A stretch of DNA of 45,852 nucleotides from Prevotella sp. (GTDB taxonomy: Bacteria; Bacteroidota; Bacteroidia; Bacteroidales; Bacteroidaceae). The DNA is taken from the NCBI GenBank assembly GCA_017619275.1, contig JAFZSR010000052.1:1-45852 (forward strand), written 5' to 3'. The notes beneath the pieces are model-generated. The model was not told the origin of the DNA and did no database searches. It saw only the letters and a program-made list of their open reading frames with translations. Position 1 is the stretch's first letter, and the number at the start of each line of letters is the position of its first letter. Made by a program: the position numbers and the translations under genes. Shown one piece after another: positions 35,701-43,900 of the stretch.

Positions 35701-36834
35701 CGTTGCCGAAGAAGCAAGCTGAGTTCCATTCTGCGTGTAAGTGATGGTTGCCGCAGCCGAAGAGCTAACTTCGTACTCATCATCAGTAGGAATAGCACCA
35801 TAATTATACCACTTGCTCGTGGTCATCGGTGAAACCATTTCATCGGCAGCGAACGACAATTCTGGGTCAAGGAACTTTACTGTGAATTCGCGCCATGTTA
35901 CCCAACCACAATTACTTTCACATTTTACACCGACACGTAAATTCCCATCGGTAACGGTTACAGTAACTGGTGAAGTAAGATAAGTATCGTCAACAAGAGC
36001 CCGCGTAGCATTATCAGCATTCTCTGTACCAATATTTCCCATTGTAGGCAAAGTTATGGTTTCATTATTTGCATACATATAGGCAGCTGTGTTATTATCT
36101 CCTCCATCCAAACGGTTGAAACCCTTGACCGTCACTTGGTACCGGCCATTAGGAAGACCTGTAAGGCTCTGGTAGTTGTCAAAGGTCTTATGCCATTGCC
36201 CAACAGAGGTGCAACCACCTGAGTAAAGTCCATCTGCGTTGGCGTTAAAAGAACCATTGTCGCTTACATCTGTACCCGAAAAAGGGTTACTAGGTGACCA
36301 ATTGCGACGAAGCTTGGGATTCGTCATAAAGAAAGATGCATCCACTGGTGAACTTGGCGTGGCACTCTTCATATTATTGATTAAATCTTCCCGCGAGACA
36401 ATCTGCCAATAACCTGCATCAGTAGAGGGAGGTGTTGTGGTGGTATTGTCTGCCACTGCACCTGAAACGAAAACGAGATAGTTATCTCCGTTCTTCATGG
36501 TGTATTTGCCAGCGCTGACTTCTGAGAAAGTCCAATTGGCAGCAGTACCATTGTCCATATACGCATTGTCGCCCAAATAATGATTAGCGCCGAAAGCCGC
36601 TGCGGTGGAGATGGTGTATACGCCATCAGCCCCAGCCAGCGTCAAGAGCATACCATCGTCGTCCATAGCTGCGTGTGTTCCCCACCAGCATCCTGATGTC
36701 AGGAACTTGTTGGCACCTACATTGTAGAGATAGAAGTCTCCTTGTTGAGGAGCGTTTCCTGTCCAGGTTTGTCCCCATGCTGTGGCAATTCCCACAAGCA
36801 GCATGGTACAAAGTGTTGTTAGTTTTCTTTTCAT
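32791..36834 (-). CDS. Giant secreted multi-domain surface protein with sorting tail
   Basis: An exported protein of 1347 residues: signal peptide (KRKLTTLCTMLLVGIATAWGQ), an N-terminal ricin/lipocalin-like region (GDFYLYNVGANKFLTSG) and several beta-sandwich modules of carbohydrate-binding type (GRYQVTVKGFNRLDGG, LYKLTIQGFGRLTG). A CTD follows with FATLMVPFAANVPSG, and the final tail is YYDLQGRRVAKPEKG then LYIVNGRKTVVQ. No enzyme motif is seen. It starts 17 bases after the upstream gene and is probably cotranscribed. A short GTTCAAC-type heptad array (32877-32904) encodes NVQHPTSNVQH just before the sorting tail. Confidence 0.85.
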   Translation of the reverse strand: MKRKLTTLCTMLLVGIATAWGQTWTGNAPQQGDFYLYNVGANKFLTSGCWWGTHAAMDDDGMLLTLAGADGVYTISTAAAFGANHYLGDNAYMDNGTAANWTFSEVSAGKYTMKNGDNYLVFVSGAVADNTTTTPPSTDAGYWQIVSREDLINNMKSATPSSPVDASFFMTNPKLRRNWSPSNPFSGTDVSDNGSFNANADGLYSGGCTSVGQWHKTFDNYQSLTGLPNGRYQVTVKGFNRLDGGDNNTAAYMYANNETITLPTMGNIGTENADNATRALVDDTYLTSPVTVTVTDGNLRVGVKCESNCGWVTWREFTVKFLDPELSFAADEMVSPMTTSKWYNYGAIPTDDEYEVSSSAAATITYTQNGTQLASSATGTSVSFTAGETKNISLSAGQLYLKSDAATTLSISYKYNVGSATASHAYVQGGETVTITYADASTNDPTATFAKNISGITFNGTAITNYEGATTDKGFTFIVPTVTAGTDYILSIPADAFGYSEGNTYNAAQDIIFKTPALFDGIYYLQAQDGSYVGRGSSYGTRACVNPWGLPLNLATDAEGITTLQYYDTNLYVYVTDDKTAVYADNSNNNSWTLTASGSGTYNIKSVYADSYLTISGSDLALSETPYSWTAHNGTAHKAQMTANKNCQAATAATAAGLSSITTTSELESAVSGWNFTPVIEPASVTTTTESYNPFYNWQATLTTYSADVAIATSGLYKLTIQGFGRLTGNDEVSALQQENADVSPFYAFFGDVTTPLMSVMDLENNTTNYGNNCVQYGGYYYPNGQDGAKAAFQDNKYENTIWVYISSPGTYSYGIKIDGCASVDNGRWCCYTTNSISLSLYSENYWSVFKAAMTSHAPYSDISAADDATGYTTQYNTYLTYTESTDVATLSAAVDYMKNNYANYQWVNASITHPVDVTEGIINGWECTSNDAWLGSGRTDGTGTYYDGSSRTYFTQNHEDGAARSQAVAIPEVGAYLLRTVVRPVYDASYATITIGDESTTTRGIQTGSANIGNGWAYNDIYFATTSADENKTISIALSNVNSGREADCGEMHLLYIGQNADFVKDGIHKYIGTFATAPSLEVTDEVPVIDIKGATFTSGSSAVTFTNPNGLVFVKEDDQTSAAKNEVVGTTCASLQLEKGHPFVNPTEFTATAAKYTLGTGELADGKFATLMVPFAANVPSGGKAYTLDQGINLIDGNIYATEASSIAANSPVLVTAAGNYSGSNVTVPVVASGATFTSGELVGTYTALTAPERSYVLQNHTSGEGVAFYLVGTTKPTVNPFRAYIKKQASAVRAIHVVFDETDGIENVQHPTSNVQHYYDLQGRRVAKPEKGLYIVNGRKTVVQ
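32877..32904 (-). repeat. In-frame heptad array, GTTCAAC family (4 units)
   Basis: In the sense (minus) strand the units read GTTCAAC, ATCCAAC, GTCCAAC, GTTCAAC, the same family as the array inside the peptidase gene at 11177-11260. It sits in the linker before the C-terminal sorting tail. Confidence 0.82.
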
Positions 36835-36851
36835 CGTAATGGTTGTTAGTT

Positions 36852-39800
36852 TTATTGAATTGTTTGTTTCTTTCCATGGTGGATGTAGAGACCCTTCCTT
36901 GTGGGCTGGCCCTTGACGGGGCGACCATCAAGCGTGTGCCAGGAAGCTTCACTTTCGGCACTTCTCCGATTGGAAAGGGGAGCGGTTATGCCTGTCGATT
37001 CCCCGTCGCCGATGTTGAGCACAAACTGGCGGGCGGCGTTGCCGTCGGCCAGGTGGAAATAGGCGCGGAAGGCATTCACCTTGAAATTGTCAACGCTGGG
37101 GTAATAGAGCGTGTTGCCATCGCCTATGTAGAGGTTGGATTTGTCGTCCTTGTCGAGGGCGACGGGCGTGTAGGTGCCCTGGAAGATGACGCTCTCGTCG
37201 GCACTTTGGACTGCGGCGGCAGGCGTGTTGGATATCGTCACGCCGCTGAAGACGGGATTCTCGATGTCGTTGCCGTTGGCCCATTTAATAATATATGGTA
37301 CGCCCGCGCGAATGCCCTCTGTGGCGTTCTTGAAGTTCAGGTAGAGCGTGTTGCCGTCGAGGCCGGTGGCGTGGCCGTCGTCGCTGATGGTCCATTGCCC
37401 ATCTACCATTGCCCATTTGTTATCTACGTCGAATTCCATGAGCGCAGCAGGTGCAAGCTGTTCCGCCACCTGCTCGGCGGTCATGCTGAATGGCAGACAG
37501 AGGGAGTTCCACGAATTGTTCTTGACGAGTGTGCGGCCAGAGAGTGTCACATTGGCGAGCACGCCTTGGGCATTGCTGATGGCAGTGGCGTTGTCGTCGG
37601 CGTCGTTGAGGGTAATGTCGGCAGCCACCACATCGCCCGACATTTGGTACTTGAAGGTGACAACCACGGGGTTGTGGTCGCCCAAGGCCTTCGTATTACC
37701 GTCGTGGTCTACGTAGTCGTAGGTGTAGTCCTGCTCTATGCGGAAGCTCTGCGGTTTCAGTTGCACGGTGTTGGCGGCCGTGGGGTTGATGTAGATGATT
37801 TTGTCCACAATCTCGTATTTCGAGTAATCCGTGGGGTCGCTTTTGTCGGTCAGGTCGCCCATGTTGGTGGTTGGATAGACGCCATAGCGATAGAACTCCA
37901 CCCACACGTCGCTCATGGTGAAATCGCTGCTGAGGCGGTTGATGAAGTGTGTGATGATGTCCTCGCGGGTGTAGCGGCTGTTGGTGTCGCCGATGATGAG
38001 CTTTGCACGTGTTTTGTCGCTGGCGTTGATGGCGTCGCACAGCTGTTCCCACTGCGAGTGTCGCGATTCAGTGGCGTTGGTGTCGCCAGCATCCATGTGG
38101 AGCACGTAGACGTCGATGGTGGGGCCATTCTCGCCGTTGAGCTGCACGTCGTAATGACGGAAGCCTTTCTTCACGTATTGGTTGCCGTCGGTCTCAGCCA
38201 GCGAGTTCCACTGCGTCCAGCTCTCGTTCGATGCACTGACCGTACTCTTCTTCCAAATGAGGTTCAGACCGTCGGTGTCGAATCGAAAACCATTAAGGAG
38301 CATAGAGAGGGACAAGCCTGAGGCACTTAGTGTGGCGCGTTCCTTCCCCCAGCTATAATCGTTTTGTAATGAGTAGATGAGTGAGCCATGATAGTTGAAG
38401 TCTTCGCTACATCCTATGAAATCATAGCCCTTCGATGCCAGATATTGGCTAATTTTCTTGGTTCCCTCGCTACCAGGGCCATCGGGGTTTAGATCAATGC
38501 CTAATATGGAGTTTGGCAGTCCGTCTACGTTGAGTGCTACAGCCGTATAGGTGCCCTCCTCCACGCTGCGGTAGGGGGCTATGACGAGGGTGGCATCTTC
38601 GGCAGCAGTCTTGAAGTAGGTGCGGCCTGCGGGTAGGGTCATCTGTCGGGTGACGGCAGCCTCTGTCGCAGAAGCACAGGGCACCAGCCCGTTGGTGGTG
38701 TAAACCATGTCGGTGGTGTTGCCCACGAGCACATATTCCGTGCTGTAGTCGGTCTCATAGTAATACCACTGGCCTGGTACGAGCTTCGTCCCGTTGTTGG
38801 GCAAGCGAACAGCCAGGGCATCGAGGAAGAGCGAGGTGCAACGGAGCTGCACATCGTCGAGTTTGAAGAAGCCCTGCTTATCCTGATCCGTGGCGTTTGC
38901 TTCGTCCGTCCACCAGTCGGTGGTGCTGCCAGCGTTGATGGTCATTTGGCCGTCGGTTCCTATGGTGACGGTGGTCTTCACCTTGATGCCGCCGTCGGCA
39001 TGCACGCCATAGGCCGTTGTCGTATTGGCATTGGCAGAGAAGGTGACGGGGCGGTCTTTCCACGAGGCCACCATTCCCGACAGCTCATATTCGCCGGCTG
39101 GCAGGGTGGTGACTGTTTGGCTTACGCTGAACGATGATGCCCACCATTGATAGGCGTTCATCAGCCATGCGCCACCCTTGCCGGTCATGCCGTAATCGCG
39201 GGCGGTGAACTCGTCGTTGCCGTTGGCATCCTTGCCGTCGAGTGTCCATCCCGTCTCTCCCTGCTCGAACGAGGGGTTGGCAACCTTCCATGTCATGTCG
39301 GCGGTAGAATCGTCACCCACATTCTGCATGAGGGTGAAAAGGTCGGCACGGCTGATGCGCCACAGGCGATAGTGTCCAGCCTCGTCGTCAGTAGCGTTCG
39401 TGCGGTTGGCGGCTATCGGCTCATCTGCTTCCACGCGGTTGTTCCACGGGCCGATGAATCCTTTGTAGTCAGCATCGCTCGACATGGGGTACTTGCCGTT
39501 CTCCATCAGCCAGTAGCCGTTCTGGAAGGTGGGAATGAGGTAGCACCAGTCGCTCATGGTGGGCTCGGTATAGGTGAGCACGTACATGTAGCCCGCACCG
39601 TCGTGGGTCTGGAAGAGACTGGTGTGGTGCACCACATTGCGCAGACCTATGAACTGCTCGTCCTTCTCGATGGTGAAGAAGTTCGACAAGTCGGCCACGG
39701 GATTGCCCGCCTGACGATAGCGCAGGGCTTTCGTGTCCTCACCGGCCCATCCCGGCTTGGCCTCGTACTTGCCCACTCCCACAAAGAGGCTGGGCTGCTC

Positions 39801-40556
39801 GGCCGAGGTGATGAGGTAGACGTACTGCTGGTCTGTCAGCATATCGTCGGTGCTTGTCACTTCGGTGAAGCCGTTGGCCTGGGTGAGCACCATGCTGTAA
39901 AGGCGCAGTGCCATGAGGTCGGTGCGCTTGATGCGGAAGAGGCGGTAGTGGCCAGCCTCGTCGTCAGCGGTGTTCCTTCGGTTCAGGGCAATGGGTTCGC
40001 CCAAGGCCACGCTTTTGTTCCATGGGCCGAGGTAGCCGCATGCCCAGTTCCCACTCGACATGGGGTACTTGCCGCTTTCGAACAGCCAGTAGCCATCCTG
40101 GTAGGTGGGTGTGAGCTGGCTCCACTCATCAAGCGTCTTATCCGTGTAAGTGTTCACATACATGTAGCCCGCATTGTCGTGTGTTTGAAACAGGTCGGTG
40201 TCGTAGACCACGTTGCGTAGCCCAATGTAGTTGCCGCTCTTCTCGATGGTAAAGAAGTTCGAGAGGTCGAGCACGGGGTCGGTGGCTGCCGAATGGTAGC
40301 GCAGGGCCTTCGAATCCAAGCTGGCCCAACTGGGTATTTCCATGTAGTCTCCCACGCCCACAATGAGTTCGTTGGTTTCGGCTGGAGCCAACAGATAGTA
40401 ATAGTCGGCATCGCCCAAAATGTCGTCAAGGGCGATCACTTCGGTGAAGCCGCGAGCGGCTGTAAGATAGGTGGAATAATCTGCTGCATAGCCCTTGTTG
40501 GCGCTGATTGATAGCAGCAACGAAGCAACAAAAAATAAAGTTCTGCTCATTAGCAT
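36852..40556 (-). CDS. Secreted endonuclease/exonuclease/phosphatase-domain protein (sphingomyelinase-like)
   Basis: An exported protein of 1234 residues with a signal peptide (FFVASLLLSISANKGYA). Two copies of an N-terminal module (SNFFTIEKSGNYIGLRNVV / SNFFTIEKDEQFIGLRNVV) lie in residues about 25-420. A beta-sandwich of about 425-580 follows. An EEP-superfamily catalytic domain runs from about 670 to 965: Asn676 in ALNVDGLP, Asp857/Asn859 in GDTNSRY and Asp960/His961 in GDHNPVVV. Family members include sphingomyelinase C, DNase I and inositol phosphatases. The tail (WHTLDGRPVKGQPTRKG, LYIHHGKKQTIQ) is a sorting signal. It heads an operon with the genes down to 29793. Substrate not established. 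Confidence 0.85.
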   Translation of the reverse strand: MLMSRTLFFVASLLLSISANKGYAADYSTYLTAARGFTEVIALDDILGDADYYYLLAPAETNELIVGVGDYMEIPSWASLDSKALRYHSAATDPVLDLSNFFTIEKSGNYIGLRNVVYDTDLFQTHDNAGYMYVNTYTDKTLDEWSQLTPTYQDGYWLFESGKYPMSSGNWACGYLGPWNKSVALGEPIALNRRNTADDEAGHYRLFRIKRTDLMALRLYSMVLTQANGFTEVTSTDDMLTDQQYVYLITSAEQPSLFVGVGKYEAKPGWAGEDTKALRYRQAGNPVADLSNFFTIEKDEQFIGLRNVVHHTSLFQTHDGAGYMYVLTYTEPTMSDWCYLIPTFQNGYWLMENGKYPMSSDADYKGFIGPWNNRVEADEPIAANRTNATDDEAGHYRLWRISRADLFTLMQNVGDDSTADMTWKVANPSFEQGETGWTLDGKDANGNDEFTARDYGMTGKGGAWLMNAYQWWASSFSVSQTVTTLPAGEYELSGMVASWKDRPVTFSANANTTTAYGVHADGGIKVKTTVTIGTDGQMTINAGSTTDWWTDEANATDQDKQGFFKLDDVQLRCTSLFLDALAVRLPNNGTKLVPGQWYYYETDYSTEYVLVGNTTDMVYTTNGLVPCASATEAAVTRQMTLPAGRTYFKTAAEDATLVIAPYRSVEEGTYTAVALNVDGLPNSILGIDLNPDGPGSEGTKKISQYLASKGYDFIGCSEDFNYHGSLIYSLQNDYSWGKERATLSASGLSLSMLLNGFRFDTDGLNLIWKKSTVSASNESWTQWNSLAETDGNQYVKKGFRHYDVQLNGENGPTIDVYVLHMDAGDTNATESRHSQWEQLCDAINASDKTRAKLIIGDTNSRYTREDIITHFINRLSSDFTMSDVWVEFYRYGVYPTTNMGDLTDKSDPTDYSKYEIVDKIIYINPTAANTVQLKPQSFRIEQDYTYDYVDHDGNTKALGDHNPVVVTFKYQMSGDVVAADITLNDADDNATAISNAQGVLANVTLSGRTLVKNNSWNSLCLPFSMTAEQVAEQLAPAALMEFDVDNKWAMVDGQWTISDDGHATGLDGNTLYLNFKNATEGIRAGVPYIIKWANGNDIENPVFSGVTISNTPAAAVQSADESVIFQGTYTPVALDKDDKSNLYIGDGNTLYYPSVDNFKVNAFRAYFHLADGNAARQFVLNIGDGESTGITAPLSNRRSAESEASWHTLDGRPVKGQPTRKGLYIHHGKKQTIQ

Positions 40557-40592
40557 TTAGGTTAGTAAACTAAGAATTGCAATTCAGGGGTG

Positions 40593-40600
40593 CAAAGGTA
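40593..40600 (-). promoter_or_regulatory. -7 element of the secreted-protein operon
   Basis: The minus strand reads TACCTTTG followed by C about 40 bases before the ATG at 40556, matching the Bacteroidetes -7 element. A -33 TTTG is not clear. Confidence 0.6.
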
Positions 40601-40758
40601 CACAAAAATTTCAAGAAGCGAATAGTTTTATAGTTAAATATCTTAAACCGAGGTCAAAGGCACCCAAATGAACGTTGAAGTCTTTCAGAAACAAAGACTT
40701 TTGGGGAAACGAATTTGACTAATTGCTCCTAATTCTATTCACAAATTCACATGACAAA

Positions 40759-40799
40759 TAGTCCAAAGCCTATAGTCTACAGTCCTTATCTATAGTCCT
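40759..40799 (+). repeat. Remnant heptad array, AGTCTAY family
   Basis: Units AGTCCAA, AGCCTAT, AGTCTAC and AGTCCTT are followed by a 6-base unit and AGTCCTT. The AGTCCAA-AGCCTAY pair is the same as at the end of the array at 1901-1914. It looks decayed and is not next to a start or stop codon. Confidence 0.8.
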
Positions 40800-40824
40800 T
40801 CAAAAAAGGGGGTGGCGGCTTATG

Positions 40825-40872
40825 AAATTTTGGTAACGACTTTTTGAAAAACGGTAACGACTTTTTAAAAAA
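40825..40872 (-). promoter_or_regulatory. Shared upstream element (copy 2) with 21-base tandem duplication
   Basis: Minus-strand 40839-40825 reads TCGTTACCAAAATTT, identical to 4894-4908. Next to it GGTAACGACTTTTT (plus strand) occurs twice, at 40832 and 40853, a spacing of 21. Relative to the operon starting at 40556 it lies about 270 bases upstream and in the same orientation as copy 1 before the CotH gene. Confidence 0.45.
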
Positions 40873-40890
40873 TCTCGTACGAGATTTTTT
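40867..40890. terminator. Perfect 24-base palindrome, likely bidirectional terminator
   Basis: Arms AAAAAATCTCGT and its exact complement meet at 40878/40879 and are bounded by A and T runs. It would fold as a short hairpin with flanking U tract in either direction. It lies about 105 bases after the stop of the glycosidase gene on the minus strand. The rest of the 440-base gap (40557-40996) contains the promoter and repeats listed here and nothing else recognised. Confidence 0.55.
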
Positions 40891-40996
40891 TGTCCGAAAC
40901 CTTGGAACTAAAAAGGACTGTATATCAATGGTTTATTTCAACGTCGTTCGAAAAGCGAAACGGCAGCGCTGAGGGGAGCATGGGATACTACCTCTG

Positions 40997-43900
40997 TTAT
41001 CGGATGTCGATGTCGGCATAGCCCATGCGCTCACCGGTGGTCAGGCGGTCGGCATCGAACTTGAGGATGCGGGCCTTGGTGGCTGGGAAGGTGACGGTTT
41101 GCCAGATGGGGTTGTTGACGATGTTCGAGAACTCGCCCGAAGCCAGCTTCTGCCAATGGCTCCAGTCGGAGGAGGCCCAAAGGGTGTAGTGGGTGATGGT
41201 GCCGTCGCTGCCGTCTTGTGGTGGCAGATAGCGGAATGTGGTAAAAGTCTGGTCGGTGTCCCAGTCGATGAGCATCTGACGGGGACTGCTGAAGAAGATA
41301 TGCAGGGCCGACGATTTCTTCTCGCCCGAATGGGGGATGTCGGCCGTAAGTTCAGGAGCCAGATAAACGCCGAGGCGCTTGATGATGGGCTGGGCTTTGG
41401 CATCGGTGATGGTGAAGCGCAGCTGGGTGGCAGTGACGGTGGGGAAGCAGATGATGCGTCGGTGGCCGATGGTGGTGAGACCGTCGCCCTGCTCCACCAA
41501 TGCATCGCGGAGGGGCTGCCACTGTCCATCAACGAGAGCTTCGAGTGTGAAGGCCTTCACGCGCTGGCCATGCGCGATGTCTTCCTCAGCCAGGAAGCGG
41601 TTGAAGGCGGTGGGGCTCTGGAAGGAGATTGTAGTGGTGAGAGGTGAGAGGTGAGAGGTGGGAGGTGAGGAGGTGACGGTGGCCTTGTCGATAAGGTTAT
41701 CCGTGAACACTTGGTCAATCATGCGCTTGAAGGCGAGGCCGCGCAGACTGTCGACAGGATGGATGCGCCCGTTGGGGGCGATGGGGAAGTTGAGCAGCAG
41801 CGTGGAGCCTCGCCCCACCGACTTGTAATAGGTGTCCATGAGCTTCGACAGGCTTTTCACATGCTCGTTCTCGGTGTCGTGGTAGAACCATCCGGGGCGT
41901 ATGCTGGTGTTGGTCTCACCCGGGCACCACACATCGCCGTCCTCCACGCCATAGTGCAGCATGTGCCACGGCGTGTCGCCCTTGGCGGGCATGAGGCACC
42001 AGTTGGTCTCGCCCACATTGCCAGCCTCGGTGCCCACCCAGCGCAGGTCGCCGCGGTCGCCACCATCGTTCCATATCAGGCAGTGGGGCTGCCACTGGCG
42101 AATCATGCGGTAGGTCTCGGGCCACTGGTAGTAGGTGGTACGGTCGATTTTGCGTGTCTCGTTGGCCCCGCCATACCACCCGTCGCCGCCGTTGGCCCCG
42201 TCGAACCACACCTCGAAGATGTCGCCATACTGGGTGAGCAGCTCGCGCAGCTGGTTGCGAAAGTAGGTGATGTATTCGGGACGGCCGTAGTCCTTGTGAT
42301 TCCTGTCCCACGGCGAGAGATAGACGGCGAACCGCAGCCCCTCCTCTCGACAGGCCACGGCCAGCTCGCGCACCACGTCGCCCTTGCCCTGCTTCCACGG
42401 GGCGTTCTTCACCGAATACTCTGTGTATTTCGACGGCCACATGCAGAAGCCGCAGTGGTGCTTGGCAGTGAAGATGATGCCGCGCATGCCCGCCTGTTTG
42501 CACACCCGAGCCCATTGTCGACAATCCAGGTTGGAGGGGTTGAAGAGCTTAGGGTCCTCGTTGCCGAAGCCCCACTCTTGGTCGGTGTAGGTGTTGAGCG
42601 AGTAATGGATGAAGGCATACATCTCCATGTCGTGCCAGCGCAACTGGTCGTCCGTAGGCACGGGACCAACGTCGTTGACGATGGGGCTGGGATAGGGCAT
42701 GCAGAGCTTCACGGCCTTTCCGTCGCGGGTGACGATGTTCACGCCGTGGGCGAGCTGGCTGCGGGGTGTTCCATCGAGCGCATAGATGGCCTGGGCGCCT
42801 TCGTGAAGGGCTTGGGGAGCGACTACATGGGCAGCCTGCTGCATTTCTTGCACAAAGGCATCCAGATTGGCGGTGAAGCCCACATAGCTGACGACGGATT
42901 TGCCCTGCGCATGGGTGGAGGTGAGGCCGAAAACGGTCTCGCCAGTGAGCGCATAGCCTTCGTTCTCTTCGATGCTCCACGACACCATAATGCGCCCGTC
43001 TTGCAGGGTGCGCACATCCACGGGGTTGACAATGTTCACCCAGGTGCCGTTGATGTACCATAGCTGCGAGTCGTTCTTGCTCTTCGAAACGTCGGTAGCC
43101 ACCGCCACGAAGTATTTCATGCCCGGCTCGCGGTATTTCTTCTCCATGTAGCGGAGGGCGATGTTCTGTGCGCCCTTCTTGGTGATGGTAATGGTGTTTT
43201 CCTGACTGCTGTAGCGGATGTCGGAAGCGGCAAGGCGGTCGGCAACCCGGTTGCGATACCAGTCGACGGCTTTCCAAGTGTAGAGGTTGGTGGGGATGGC
43301 AGCCTCAACGGTGAACGAGGTGTGATGGTCGGTGCCGAAGCCATCGGTGTAGGTCACGTCGATGGTGGCCTGTCCTTCCTTGTTGTTGGCATGAATGAGC
43401 CCGTCGCGGACGTAGGCCACCAGCGAGTCGCTGCTCTCGCACACGGCATCGAGGGTGACATACTGCTTGGTGCCATCGGTGAGCGTGGCCTGGACGGCGA
43501 AGGGACGCGTCTGCCCCAAGAACAGCTGCACGGTGGCCGGCGTGGCCTCAATGCGCTGCACGGCGGCCTGCGGCTCGGCGATGAGATGGTCGTTGTCAAT
43601 CTTGACCGAAAGTTCCGAACCTGCGTAAACCACGTCCTTGCTGAAACGAACAGACTGCTTGATGCCCAGTCCCAAGCGGCGGTCGGCATCGACGAGCACG
43701 ATGCGGAAGGTGCGGGTGGGGAGCATTCCCTGGAAGGCTCCACTGCGCTGGCCGATGGTGAGGGTGTGGGTGGCGTCGTCCCACCGGAAGGGAATCTCCG
43801 AGTAGCTGCCCTGCTCGTAGTTGTAGTTGTCGCGCTCGTCCTCGTAGAGCGTGAACTGTCCGTCGGCACCCGGATAGATGCGCAGCTCCAGATTGTCCCA

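Noticed and set aside
36843-38321. Plus-strand frame of 492 codons opposite the EEP-domain gene
   Set aside because: Antisense shadow; no recognisable domain, while the minus strand has all EEP motifs.
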